Assembly (NCBI GenBank): GCA_949292215.1
Contig: CASEYW010000046.1
Span: 1 to 33,541, forward strand
Origin: an uncultured bacterium
GTDB taxonomy: Bacteria; Verrucomicrobiota; Lentisphaeria; Victivallales; UBA1829
Reading direction: 5' to 3'
Length of the DNA stretch: 33,541 nt
Part shown: positions 17,073 to 25,460 of the stretch, in pieces
How the letters are laid out: each line of letters opens with the position of its first letter
Position numbering within the stretch: the first letter of the stretch is position 1
Translations under genes and position numbers: made by a program
Notes under the pieces: generated by a model
Database searches by the model: none
What the model was told of the DNA's origin: nothing
The model's input: only the letters and a program-made list of their open reading frames with translations

Positions 17073-17100
17073 AAGATACTCTGGATTTCCGGAAAATCAA
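17073..17100 (-). promoter_or_regulatory. Predicted AraC gene promoter with two palindromes
   Basis: Minus strand TTGATT (17100-17095), 16-nt spacer, TATCTT (17078-17073). TTCCTG-GAA-CAGGAA (17060-17074) overlaps the -10 box, and the near palindrome GATTTCCGGAAAATC (17084-17098) fills the spacer. Confidence 0.4.
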
Positions 17101-17189
17101 GCGATTTCATTCGCAACAATACGCTTTGAACAGATGCCCCCCTCCCGAGTTCCGGACAAAGACCGGGATGCAACCTTTCCCGGATCGGT

Positions 17190-19562
17190 TCAACGGAAAT
17201 AGACACCAGGAGTATCCGTAATGCCAAGCCGCTCCAGGCGCATGGGACGCTTTGGAACGATCCGAAGTACATGGACTCCTTTTTTCAATCGGAACAACTC
17301 AAAATACTTGTCTTTTCCGGGAATTCCACGTCGGATATGCCGCCACTTGCGAATGCTGTTGTTGCCGCCCATCATCGGATTCCGGTGAACATCCGCTTTA
17401 TCGCCGTCCACGGAAAATTCAAACAGATTGCGTTCGATTCCGTTTGTCTGCCAGAGCCCGAACAGATAGTAAATGCCGTCGCGGGGGATCTCGAATTTCC
17501 AAAGCAGCGCTGATTCCGGACTCTGTTTGTCAAGCAGGAGAGCATTCCCTTCGGCAGAATAATCGCTGGCATTTTCCAGATCTTTTGCGGCGATCTCGCG
17601 TATGACAGCCGTCTCCTTTGCCTTCAATTCCGGCGAACTCCGCAGATCGGCATAGACTGTGACCGGACGGCTGAGCCCGTTCGGGAATCGAATCAGAAAA
17701 GCGCCGGAATACCGCTTCGCCACCCGGAGCTTTTCCGGATGAAGCGTCACGGTAAACACGGTTTCCTCATTGAGAACGCCCTCACTCGGAGAAACACGGA
17801 ACCATTTCACCTCATCATTGACACGGACGCGAAACGGCGACGAAAATCCGTTCTGAGGTTTCGCCTTTACATTCACCGGTTTCCCTTTTTTTCCGAACAT
17901 TACCTGCTGACGGTCAAGAACGACCGGAAGCGGACGCTCCGGAAGATTTGGCAGTTCCGGAACCGGATACGCACCCGCATCCGGCTCCTCAAACTCAATA
18001 AAGTTCGGAATGCGCACGCCGAGACGCTTTCCCGGAGAACGTTCCGCCAAACGGTAATCCTGAATTTCCGGATTGCGGTACACCGGCTGCCCGAAAACGC
18101 CATGCGCTTCGATTCCGAGCTCCTTCACTCTCTTTTTGCGGAACGACAGCGAGGAAGCATCCGGATACCACCGCACATTGTAATCCATGATGCAGGGAGA
18201 CTGCAGATTGACAATCGCATCGCGGCCGTCGATGATGTTGTTCATTCCATAGAAGCGGATGTTCCGCCAGGTTTTTGCAACCGGAGGCCCTCCCCCGATA
18301 GACCAGGTCACATTGTTGAACGCATGAATTGTTCCTGTTCCGGGATCGCCGAACAGATTCTTGATCCCGGCAGAGACATGATGAAACTCGTCGCCTGGAT
18401 GGATCATCAGGTTCCGATAGAGATAGGAAGGCCCGACAATGCACGGAGCGGCGCTGATCCCAGCCAGGTTGCATTCGAACCGGTTCCGGTGAACAAGAAT
18501 GTTGGATTGCCCGCCGTCGATTTCGATTCCATCGTCGTTGGAACAGAAAAACATGTTGCCATAGATATCGGCGTTCCGGTTGAACCCGCCGGTCGGGGAC
18601 CCGTTGGCTCCGCCGCCGACGGCATCGTCCCAGCGTCGGAAGTCGCTGCCGATGAAGTCGTTCCAGCGGATCACAATATTTCCCCCGGCATTCGTGACGC
18701 AGACTGCCATCGGACCACAGGTATGCGAATAGAACCAGCTGTTCGCGCTGGATGCGGGCGAATGGATATAATTGCGTTCGATCAGAATATGATCGCTCTG
18801 CCGGATATGGATGCCCGCATTGCCCCATGGAGGACGGTTCTTTCCCCATGCCCGCTTGAAGAATTTTCCATCGCCGTCGAGATTCTGGCCATCCACGCGG
18901 GAAAAGCCGGAGATGTCGCAGTTGACAATGCGGATATGCGAACTGTTTTCAACGGAAACACACTGAAAGGTTCCACCCTTTAAAGTCAGATTTTCAAGGA
19001 GAATGTATCTTGCCCGGTTCAGTTTGATCAGTTCATATCGTTCTTTTCCCTCATCAGTGATGACGGATTGCGGGTTGCGGACGGTATAGCGAATCCAACG
19101 GTCCGGTTTCCCCCTGCGGTTGATGACGATCGGTTCCCCAGGCGGTAAATCGTCAAGGCAGATCGTCTCGCCGATTGCAATTTTCATGGAGGGAGTCCGG
19201 AACTTCGCGCCGGAACATTTTCCAGAAGGCAGTTCCGTCACTTCCAGCTCGTATTCCGTATTTTCCCGAAGTTCGCCGATCATGCTTCTCCATTCGTTCG
19301 GGTCAACATGCAGGGGTTTCAGCGGCCCGCTGTTCCAGCCGGAACCCGTCGACGAGGGATACAGATACGGCAGTTTGGTCATCGGGAACCCCTCACGCCA
19401 TTGCGCTGCACCCCTTTCGCGAAAGCGGACCGTAACTGTTTTCGTTTCCGGTGAGGCAATCAGACTCAATCCGCAGGATTCCGGCAGCGGCTCTGTCCGG
19501 ATTTCCGCAAGAAGGAGCGGAGAGAAAACAAAAAGGGAAATAAAGAAAAAAAGAACTTTCAT
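17190..19562 (-). CDS. Secreted right-handed parallel beta-helix protein (polysaccharide lyase/hydrolase-like)
   Basis: 790 residues. Residues 1-19 are a signal peptide (FFFISLFVFSPLLLA). About 20-125 form a beta-sandwich, fibronectin-like region. About 150-480 carry beta-helix repeats with recurring Asn/Ile ladders (HIRIVNCDISGF, HILIERNYIHS, NADIYGNMFFCSNDDGIEID, NILVHRNRFECNLAGI). About 500-650 are beta-strand linkers and an Ig-like segment (FRVSPSEGVLNEETVFTVTLHP). The last 120 residues resemble a CBM-like module (YYLFGLWQTNG...KKGVHVLRIVPKRP). Such proteins often cleave or bind acidic polysaccharides such as pectin or alginate, but I see no decisive catalytic triad. It overlaps the upstream small secreted gene by 4 nt (ATGA). 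Confidence 0.85.
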   Translation of the reverse strand: MKVLFFFISLFVFSPLLLAEIRTEPLPESCGLSLIASPETKTVTVRFRERGAAQWREGFPMTKLPYLYPSSTGSGWNSGPLKPLHVDPNEWRSMIGELRENTEYELEVTELPSGKCSGAKFRTPSMKIAIGETICLDDLPPGEPIVINRRGKPDRWIRYTVRNPQSVITDEGKERYELIKLNRARYILLENLTLKGGTFQCVSVENSSHIRIVNCDISGFSRVDGQNLDGDGKFFKRAWGKNRPPWGNAGIHIRQSDHILIERNYIHSPASSANSWFYSHTCGPMAVCVTNAGGNIVIRWNDFIGSDFRRWDDAVGGGANGSPTGGFNRNADIYGNMFFCSNDDGIEIDGGQSNILVHRNRFECNLAGISAAPCIVGPSYLYRNLMIHPGDEFHHVSAGIKNLFGDPGTGTIHAFNNVTWSIGGGPPVAKTWRNIRFYGMNNIIDGRDAIVNLQSPCIMDYNVRWYPDASSLSFRKKRVKELGIEAHGVFGQPVYRNPEIQDYRLAERSPGKRLGVRIPNFIEFEEPDAGAYPVPELPNLPERPLPVVLDRQQVMFGKKGKPVNVKAKPQNGFSSPFRVRVNDEVKWFRVSPSEGVLNEETVFTVTLHPEKLRVAKRYSGAFLIRFPNGLSRPVTVYADLRSSPELKAKETAVIREIAAKDLENASDYSAEGNALLLDKQSPESALLWKFEIPRDGIYYLFGLWQTNGIERNLFEFSVDGDKADVHRNPMMGGNNSIRKWRHIRRGIPGKDKYFELFRLKKGVHVLRIVPKRPMRLERLGITDTPGVYFR

Positions 19563-20032
19563 CTCACATTCTCTTCCGCGGTTTTCAGATCTAGTTTCCG
19601 TGCGGTGACTTTTGTACCGACGGTGTCCGGAATCTGAATTGTCCGGACCAGAAGTTCAATCCGATCGGCATCCTTTGTATGGAACTTTACGGAAAGCGCC
19701 GCCGGTTTTTCGGATGAATTCATCGGAGAACTGATTCTCCGAATCTCCTTTTTCCCTTTGTAGAGTTTGACGGAAAGATACGCAACTTCCGGTTCCCGGG
19801 AAGTTACTTCGGCAGAAAAAACAAATGTTTTGTCCGGCTCCGGCTTGAGAATCGTCAGAACGGCTCCGCCGTGGAATTTCTGAGCCTGTCTGATTTCCAG
19901 ATTCAATGTTCCCTTTTCATACGAAACAGAGGTGTTTTTCCAGTTCATGGATTTCCATTGTCCGACAGGAGGCGCGGCATTCAATGCGATAAAACCGGCA
20001 AACAGAAGAACGGTCAAAATAGTTTTTCTCAT
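19559..20032 (-). CDS. Small secreted beta-sandwich (CBM-like) protein
   Basis: 157 residues with a signal peptide (MRKTILTVLLFAGFIALNA). The mature protein is beta-rich, with FHGGAVLTILKPEPDKTFVFSAEVTS and DADRIELLVRTIQIPDTVG resembling carbohydrate-binding jelly-roll modules; this is inferred from pattern only. AAGGAG lies 6 nt before the ATG. It is 18 nt after the pseudopilin gene and overlaps the beta-helix gene by 4 nt, so the three are surely co-transcribed and this protein may bind the same glycan. Confidence 0.82.
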   Translation of the reverse strand: MRKTILTVLLFAGFIALNAAPPVGQWKSMNWKNTSVSYEKGTLNLEIRQAQKFHGGAVLTILKPEPDKTFVFSAEVTSREPEVAYLSVKLYKGKKEIRRISSPMNSSEKPAALSVKFHTKDADRIELLVRTIQIPDTVGTKVTARKLDLKTAEENVR

Positions 20033-20050
20033 TACGAACTCCTTGTATTT

Positions 20051-20716
20051 TTATTGTGGATTGGGATACCAGTACAAGTTTTTATATCCGGCGGGACGCC
20101 ACGGGACAGAACCGTAAGTGGCATTGCCGATATGACCGTCGCAATGGAGCGTATTGGCACTCATTCCCGAGTGACGGAGATCCATGGTCGCTTGTCCCTC
20201 CGGATTCAGCGGATCGTAATAGGTAATGTAGCCGTGTGCATTGGAAACTTCACCGACAAGAAGGGTTTTGGACGGACTCTTGATCCGGTTGATTTTCCGA
20301 ACCTCCGGTCCTCCCATCAGAAACGTGTTAAAAAAGTGCGAACTGTATCCATAAAGATACATGGAGGTATCGTCATTGCGGTAGGAACGGCAGCGGTACT
20401 TGTTGGCAGGCCGATTGATCGCAAACGAATTCGCTACCGGCAGTTCTCCAAGGTAAGGAGTGAAAAATCCGTTGTTTTTTGTGAGCTGGCTCCAGTATTT
20501 TTCCGGAGAGCCGTAATCCCGGTCCGGAGGAAAATTACCGTCGTTGTCGTGGGCATACAGCAGAAAAACCTGTCCGATCTGCTTCAGATTCCCCGCACAG
20601 GAAATTTTAGATGCCTTCTCTCTCGCCGAATTCAAGGCGGGAAGAAGAAGGGATGCCAGAATCGCAATGACAGCAATCACGACAAGCAGCTCTATCAATG
20701 TGAAAATCTGTTTCAT
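20051..20716 (-). CDS. Pseudopilin-like protein with H-X10-DG motif
   Basis: 221 residues. A four-residue leader (MKQI) stands directly before [31 protein letters not shown], so the usual Gly before Phe is absent. [22 protein letters not shown] marks the conserved start of the head. [17 protein letters not shown] has ten residues between His and DG, one more than the named motif. The ATG follows the stop of the GntR-SBP regulator directly (TGAATG), and its AGAGG ribosome site lies within the last codons of that regulator, which implies translational coupling. Confidence 0.92.
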   Translation of the reverse strand: MKQIFTLIELLVVIAVIAILASLLLPALNSAREKASKISCAGNLKQIGQVFLLYAHDNDGNFPPDRDYGSPEKYWSQLTKNNGFFTPYLGELPVANSFAINRPANKYRCRSYRNDDTSMYLYGYSSHFFNTFLMGGPEVRKINRIKSPSKTLLVGEVSNAHGYITYYDPLNPEGQATMDLRHSGMSANTLHCDGHIGNATYGSVPWRPAGYKNLYWYPNPQ

Positions 20717-22096
20717 TCATGCACCTCTTTCGTAAATGGAAATTGTTTTTTCTGTGGTTCGTTTTGCGTCAGCAGTTTTCCGCTGGATACGGAAATAGGA
20801 GCGGACCAGTTCTGCGAGTTCGGCGGTTCCCTGGTCGATATCCTTGTTTCCGGTGAGAAGCTCCCCGATCCCTGTTGATACCAGAGCCGCAAGCTCTTCG
20901 GAATCGAGATAATAACGGGAACACATATTTTTGACCTCCGTGCGGAAGAGATCATTTCCCGGCAGAGAAGTCGCAAGGGAACGCTCTGCGGAAGACTTCC
21001 GGAGCGGGATTCCATAGCCGAGATCGGCAATGTAATTCTGAAACGCTTCGGAAAGAAGCAGATTCACAAGCTGTTCCGCCGTATCCAGATTAACACATTC
21101 CTTCCGGATGCAGAGAAGTTCCGTTGCCTGGATGGTCGTGTCGCATCCGCCGGGAATGTGAGGAAGGGGAAGCGTGGTCCAGCCGTCCATGCCGGTTTTG
21201 AGAAGGCGCCCGACCGCCTGACGCGCATCCACCATGAATGCCAGCGTTCCATGTTCAAACGCATAAACTCCCTGCGGTCGGTAACTTCCATTTTTTTCCA
21301 GAACCCGCCTCAAATCCCGGAAAAGGCGCAGTCCGAAGCGTGTTTTTTCAGAATCGATCAGAACCGGCTCCTGGGCGGAAGGATCAATCAGCGCGCCTCC
21401 GGCTCTCAGTACAAAATTCATCCAGAGGAAATATGCCGGACTCCAATGAAATACGCATTCCGGAGCAAAGGTCTTCAGAAGAATCCGGATGCTCTCCAGG
21501 AAATCATCCCACATCCAGTCCGGTTCCGGCACCGGGCACCCTGCCTCTTCCAGCATTTTCAGATTGACAAACAGGACGCGTGGCGAAAACAGAATCGGAA
21601 TGCCCGCCAGTTTTTTCCCGTAATAAAACGCTTGAACCGGAGTGTCGAAAAATTCGTCGGGATTCGGGCAGCATTTCCGGAAAAACGGTTCCGCGTCGAG
21701 ATACTCCTTGTGACGAGTCTGAACGTCGAGTGTCGGGCGGATCTCAAAGATTCCATTCCGCATCCGGTGGGTCAAGTGAAGCTGCGGCAGATGCTCCGCG
21801 ACAATCTCCCGGAACCGGAAACTCCACGGAAGGTGCTTCTCCGGCATGTAGAAACTGACATTGCTTTGAAGAATCCGGTTTTCCCATGCGGGATCGGCGA
21901 ACGTTCCCTGCCGCGGAATCACGCGCAGAACCCCTTCATTGACCAGTGTCTCCAACGCGTTCTGCACGGTCAGAAGCGAGATCCCGAGCTGAGCCGCAAG
22001 TTCCCGTGCCCCCGGCAATTTCCCCTCTCCGGAGAGCTTCCCGGTTTCCAGCAGGTCAAGAACATGATTCCTCACCTGTATGTATTTGTGCTCCAA
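20717..22096 (-). CDS. GntR helix-turn-helix fused to a family 1 solute-binding protein domain
   Basis: 459 residues. The frame begins at TTG 22096, preceded by GAGGGAG with 8-nt spacing. Residues 1-75 are a GntR winged helix (LPGARELAAQLGISLLTVQNALETLVNEGVLRVIPRQGTF). Residues about 100-430 resemble an ABC sugar-binding protein (IPILFSPRVLFVNLKMLEEAGCP, PDWMWDDFLESIRIL, VFHWSPAYFLWMNFVLRAGGALID, AFEHGTLAFMVDARQAV, GYGIPLRKS), but there is no signal peptide, so the sugar-binding domain would act inside the cell as the sensor. It probably controls the downstream pilin, CBM-like and beta-helix genes, and itself, through palindromes in its promoter. Confidence 0.88.
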   Translation of the reverse strand: MEHKYIQVRNHVLDLLETGKLSGEGKLPGARELAAQLGISLLTVQNALETLVNEGVLRVIPRQGTFADPAWENRILQSNVSFYMPEKHLPWSFRFREIVAEHLPQLHLTHRMRNGIFEIRPTLDVQTRHKEYLDAEPFFRKCCPNPDEFFDTPVQAFYYGKKLAGIPILFSPRVLFVNLKMLEEAGCPVPEPDWMWDDFLESIRILLKTFAPECVFHWSPAYFLWMNFVLRAGGALIDPSAQEPVLIDSEKTRFGLRLFRDLRRVLEKNGSYRPQGVYAFEHGTLAFMVDARQAVGRLLKTGMDGWTTLPLPHIPGGCDTTIQATELLCIRKECVNLDTAEQLVNLLLSEAFQNYIADLGYGIPLRKSSAERSLATSLPGNDLFRTEVKNMCSRYYLDSEELAALVSTGIGELLTGNKDIDQGTAELAELVRSYFRIQRKTADAKRTTEKTISIYERGA

Positions 22097-22128
22097 TGTC
22101 GTTTCTCCCTCTTCTTTCCTTGTATTAC

Positions 22129-22157
22129 ATTATACAACATTTTTGTGACTTAGTCAA
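22129..22157 (-). promoter_or_regulatory. Promoter with overlapping palindromes for the GntR-SBP module
   Basis: Minus strand TTGACT (22157-22152), 17-nt spacer, TATAAT (22134-22129). The inverted repeat TTGTAT-6-ATACAA (22120-22137) covers the -10 box and TGACT-T-AGTCA (22146-22156) covers the -35 box. Both are plausible operators for autoregulation. Confidence 0.7.
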
Positions 22158-22329
22158 GAGTCTTTTCAGTAAAAAATTAGTTTTTCTTATGTTCTGCCAG
22201 ATCAGCCGCTGCTGTCCGATGGTTCGTTTGCAGCGGAGAACTCCGGAGAAAAACAGTTTCCGGGTTGAAGAAAAGGCAATGGGAGATTATATTGAACGGA
22301 ACAAAATCAACACGCAAGGGAAAAGAAAA

Positions 22330-23139
22330 ATGAGCGGAGCGGTATTGAATTTTCTGTTTATCGGCGACGTGGTTGGAAAAGGAGGGCGAAACGCGGTCCG
22401 GGATCTGGTCCCGGAGTTGAAGCGGGAGTTCAACTGTTCGTTTGTCATTGTCAACGCGGAAAACTGCGCGAACGGTTCCGGAATGACGGCGGCATGTCTC
22501 AAAGAAATGCCCACTGCCGATGTGTTTACTTCCGGCGATCACACGTGGGATCAGAAGACATTCGAATCGGAAATCCGCGATGTTCCGAATCTGGTCCGTC
22601 CCGCGAACTTTTCCAATCTTCAGCCGGGAGTCGGCTGGAAACGGTTCCGGAATCCTGCAGGAGGAGAGATCGCGGTCCTCTCTCTTCTCGGAAAAGTCTT
22701 CATGAAAGAATCCGCCTACTGCCCGTTTGAAACAGCGGAATCAATCCTCAAACAGATTCCAGTAACCTGCAAATGTATTGTGATCGACATTCATGCGGAG
22801 GCGACCAGCGAAAAAGCCGCGCTCGCATGGATGCTGGCGGGGAAGGTCACGGCAGTCATCGGGACGCACACGCATGTTCAGACAAACGATGCGCGCGTGC
22901 TTCCCGGCGGAACCGCATTCCTGACGGACGCCGGAATGGTCGGAGCCAACGACTCCATCCTCGGCCGCGATACGGAAGCGGTCGTCAGAAAATTCCGAAC
23001 CGGAATGCCGCAGCGACTTCCGGTCTGCGAACAAAACATCCGGCTCGACGGCGCGGTCGTCTCCTACGAACTCGCAACAGGCAGAGCCGTTTCCATCAAA
23101 CCAATCTCAAGAATGTACAACGGGGAAGCAGTGAAATGA
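22330..23139 (+). CDS. ymdB: YmdB-family metallophosphoesterase (cyclic nucleotide phosphodiesterase)
   Basis: 269 residues from ATG 22330; the family begins at FLFIGDVVGKGGR, so longer upstream frames are not coding. The metal-site motifs GDVVGK, VNAENCANG, GDHTWD, IDIHAEATSEK and GTHTHVQTND all match the YmdB/DR1281 family (2',3'-cyclic nucleotide 2'-phosphodiesterase; in Bacillus it influences biofilm and RNA turnover). It overlaps nadC by 4 nt (ATGA). The 172 nt between it and the GntR-SBP promoter contain no gene and no promoter I am confident in. Confidence 0.92.
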   Translation: MSGAVLNFLFIGDVVGKGGRNAVRDLVPELKREFNCSFVIVNAENCANGSGMTAACLKEMPTADVFTSGDHTWDQKTFESEIRDVPNLVRPANFSNLQPGVGWKRFRNPAGGEIAVLSLLGKVFMKESAYCPFETAESILKQIPVTCKCIVIDIHAEATSEKAALAWMLAGKVTAVIGTHTHVQTNDARVLPGGTAFLTDAGMVGANDSILGRDTEAVVRKFRTGMPQRLPVCEQNIRLDGAVVSYELATGRAVSIKPISRMYNGEAVK

Positions 23140-24008
23140 ACAGGATACCTGACATCGACTGGAACAGAGTGGACGCCCTCATCCAAATGGCGCTCGAAGA
23201 AGACCTCGGAGACCGGGGAGATACAACAACCAATTCAGTGATCGACGATGCCCTCATCGTGGACGCCGTCTTTCTTGCCAAAGAAGACTGCATCTGCTGC
23301 GGCCTCAATGTTGCAGAACGCCTGATGAAAACAGTCGATCCTTCCATCCTCTGGGAGAATCTTGTAAAAGAAGGCGACTTCTGCAAAAAGGGAACCGTCA
23401 TGGCGAAAGTCTCCGGCAAAGCGCGTTCTCTCCTGACCGGTGAACGCACTGCGTTGAACTTCATGCAACGTCTCAGCGGAACCGCTACAGCCGCACATCG
23501 CTACCAGGAAGCTGCTGGGGGAAAAAGCATCATCCTTGATACCCGCAAAACCACGCCGGGCTGGAGGAATCTTGAAAAATACGCTGTCGCAGTCGGCGGC
23601 GCACAGAACCATCGGATCGGACTGTATGACCGGATCATGATCAAAGACAATCACCGCGAACTCGCCGGACTCGGCGGCACCGGAGGAATTCTCCGCTCCG
23701 TCGAACGGGCCCGCAAACAATATCCTGATCTGGAGGTAGAAGTTGAAATCGACTCTCTTTCGGAACTGCCCGAAGCGCTGGAATCCAAGGCAGAACATAT
23801 TCTGCTCGACAACATGTCCACCGCCGACATGGCGGAAGCGGTCCGGATCACGGCACACCGTGCAAAGCTCGAAGCCAGCGGCAACATGACTCTCCCCCGG
23901 ATTCCGGAAGTCGCGGAAACAGGAGTCGATTTCATTTCGGTCGGAGCGCTGACCCATTCCGTCAAATCCGCCGATATTTCCATGGACATTCTTTCAAAAC
24001 GGAGCTGA
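23136..24008 (+). CDS. nadC: Nicotinate-nucleotide pyrophosphorylase (carboxylating)
   Basis: 290 residues. It converts quinolinate and PRPP to nicotinate mononucleotide in NAD synthesis. EEDLGDRGDTTT, GERTALNFMQRLSGTAT, LDTRKTTPGWRNLEKYAVAVGGAQNHRIGLYD and IMIKDNH in outline are the substrate-binding blocks of NadC, and FISVGALTHSVKSADISMDI is the typical C-terminus. The start ATG overlaps the ymdB stop. nadA and nadB are not in the window. ruvA begins 4 nt after the stop. Confidence 0.96.
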   Translation: MNRIPDIDWNRVDALIQMALEEDLGDRGDTTTNSVIDDALIVDAVFLAKEDCICCGLNVAERLMKTVDPSILWENLVKEGDFCKKGTVMAKVSGKARSLLTGERTALNFMQRLSGTATAAHRYQEAAGGKSIILDTRKTTPGWRNLEKYAVAVGGAQNHRIGLYDRIMIKDNHRELAGLGGTGGILRSVERARKQYPDLEVEVEIDSLSELPEALESKAEHILLDNMSTADMAEAVRITAHRAKLEASGNMTLPRIPEVAETGVDFISVGALTHSVKSADISMDILSKRS

Positions 24009-24012
24009 TACC

Positions 24013-24627
24013 ATGATTTCACGTCTCAGGGGAACGCTTGCGGAAGCCTCCTTCACAGAAGCTCTGGTCGAATGTGCCGGGGTCGGATACAGCGTCTTCA
24101 TTCCGATCTGCACCTACGACAAACTGCCGAAAGTCGGCGAGGAAGTCACCCTTTATACCGTTCTTGTCGTGCGGGAAGACGACATGAGCCTTTACGGGTT
24201 CGCAACAAAGCGCGAGCTCAAAATTTTCAATCTGCTCAACATGGTCAACGGCATCGGGGCAAAAACCGCGCTGAATATTCTCAGCAGCATGAACATTCCA
24301 TCCTTCTGTCAGGCGATTCTCTCGGCGGATGTGAAATCTCTGAAAAAAATCAACGGTGTGGGACCGAAATCCGCGGAACGGATGATCGTCGAACTGCGGG
24401 ACAAGATCCGCGACATTGATCCCTCTGCGGAATTTGCCGCCGGAACAGCACCGTCGGCTGCAATCGACCGCAACACGGAAGACGCCATCATGGCTCTGGA
24501 AAAACTTGGATTCCAGAGAATCAAAATTCAAAAATGCGTGGTGGATGTTGCAAGTTCGCTTCCGGAAAAAGAGCGGTCGGTCGAGAATATCATACGGCAC
24601 TCACTGCAATCGCTCAATAAAGGCTGA
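24013..24627 (+). CDS. ruvA: Holliday junction branch migration protein RuvA
   Basis: 204 residues, the normal length. RuvA binds four-way junctions and loads the RuvB motor. Domain I is the N-terminal OB fold (MISRLRGTL...LYGFATKRE). Domain II has two helix-hairpin-helix motifs (VNGIGAKTALNILSS and INGVGPKSAERMIVELRDK). Domain III (EDAIMALEKLGFQ...) is the RuvB-contacting C-terminus. No ruvB or ruvC is present; the neighbours are nadC (4 nt upstream) and the 2H protein gene (15 nt downstream). Confidence 0.97.
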   Translation: MISRLRGTLAEASFTEALVECAGVGYSVFIPICTYDKLPKVGEEVTLYTVLVVREDDMSLYGFATKRELKIFNLLNMVNGIGAKTALNILSSMNIPSFCQAILSADVKSLKKINGVGPKSAERMIVELRDKIRDIDPSAEFAAGTAPSAAIDRNTEDAIMALEKLGFQRIKIQKCVVDVASSLPEKERSVENIIRHSLQSLNKG

Positions 24628-24642
24628 AAAAGGAAATCAGCA

Positions 24643-25188
24643 GTGGAAAAAAAACTGGTCAGTCCGACGTACATCGTGCTTGATGTGCCATCTCCGATGG
24701 CTGAATGGATTCGGGCAATGCGGGCGCGTTTCGATGAGGAGCGTTCGCTTCTGCCAGCAGAAATCACTTTGACAGGTTCCTGTGGAACGGGATTTCTTTC
24801 TCCCGGACAGAGTTTCGAAACCATCGCAGCCTGTCTTCAGAAAGCAGCAAAGGAAATCGAACCTTTCTATGCTGAATTCGGAAATGTTGAGCGGTTCGAA
24901 AACACCGACATCTACTTTCTGAATCTGATTGACAACACACCATTTTTCCGGGCTCATGAAATTGTCTCGAATTGCGGATTGCGATTTGAGCCGTCCCCGT
25001 ATCCGTTTCATCCTCATTGCACCTTAAAACTGCGCAAGCCGCCGCGCGATCTCCAGGAATTGCTTGAACTGTTTCTGCTCCAGGCGCCGCGGCATCCGTT
25101 CCGTCTGGATTTACTGTCTCTCTATTCTCTTCCGGCTCCGGATGCCTGCGATCTGATCTACAAGGTTGAATTAGGCTCCAATCTCTAA
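24643..25188 (+). CDS. 2H phosphoesterase/2'-5' RNA ligase-like protein, first catalytic His missing
   Basis: 181 residues from a GTG start (AGGA 9 nt upstream). The fold pattern matches the 2H (LigT-like) superfamily, which normally has two HxT/S motifs. The second is intact (PHCTLKL, His125-Cys-Thr127). At the place of the first, the sequence reads AEITLTGS with Glu40 where His is expected. Either the enzyme uses a changed mechanism or it has lost activity and keeps a binding role. It is the last gene of the ymdB-nadC-ruvA unit and a hairpin follows its stop codon at once. Confidence 0.72.
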   Translation: MEKKLVSPTYIVLDVPSPMAEWIRAMRARFDEERSLLPAEITLTGSCGTGFLSPGQSFETIAACLQKAAKEIEPFYAEFGNVERFENTDIYFLNLIDNTPFFRAHEIVSNCGLRFEPSPYPFHPHCTLKLRKPPRDLQELLELFLLQAPRHPFRLDLLSLYSLPAPDACDLIYKVELGSNL

Positions 25189-25193
25189 TTTAC

Positions 25194-25442
25194 GGAAAAA
25201 TGCGTCAGCATTTTTCTCGGGTCAAGGACGGTGTCCTTGTCGCGGTCCAGCGGCGAGACGCTGGTCGTGCGGAGCACGAAATCTCCTTTATGCAGTTTGC
25301 GTTTATATTAACATTAATACTCATTTTAATATTAAAATCAATATTAATATTAATTTTTTCGACGAGGGATTTCGCCCTCCGGGCGACCAGCTTGTTCAGC
25401 TGGACCGAAGCAGGTCACGGACCTGCACCGAGCCTTCGGCCC
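25194..25442. repeat. Dyad-symmetric hairpin-array element with covarying stems
   Basis: The 411-nt gap between the 2H and nitroreductase genes holds no credible gene but a dense series of hairpins. Left arm: 25195-25216 (9 bp), 25223-25239 (7 bp), 25247-25264 (6 bp), 25265-25279 (6 bp). Centre: an AT-rich core (about 25300-25360) with the perfect palindrome ATTTTAATATTAAAAT (25323-25338). Right arm: 25372-25386 (6 bp), 25387-25403 (6 bp), 25410-25426 (7 bp) and a weak stem at 25428-25439. The right arm is an imperfect reverse complement of the left arm with the same order, stem lengths and ACCG-like spacers. The TCC loop is identical, while several stem pairs differ on both sides and keep pairing. 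No transposase is nearby. Function unknown. Confidence 0.85.
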
Positions 25443-25460
25443 CCCAGGAAACAGTCGGAG

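Noticed and set aside
17273..17292. Near match to the sequence at 13112-13130
   Set aside because: It lies inside the beta-helix coding region and is T-rich; a single 19-20 nt low-complexity match can arise by chance.
17739..18983. 414-codon plus-strand frame opposite the beta-helix gene
   Set aside because: No family features or ribosome site; it mirrors codon bias of the real minus-strand gene.
21158..22153. 331-codon plus-strand frame opposite the GntR-SBP gene, and similar frames at 19871-20878 and 30279-31280
   Set aside because: They cover well-recognised minus-strand genes and their promoters; compositional shadows.
21946..22329. Upstream extension of ymdB
   Set aside because: It crosses the divergent GntR-SBP start and promoter, and the family starts at the ATG at 22330.
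25194..25442. CRISPR array reading of the hairpin region
   Set aside because: Stems differ in sequence, there are no identical direct repeats with constant spacers, and no cas genes.
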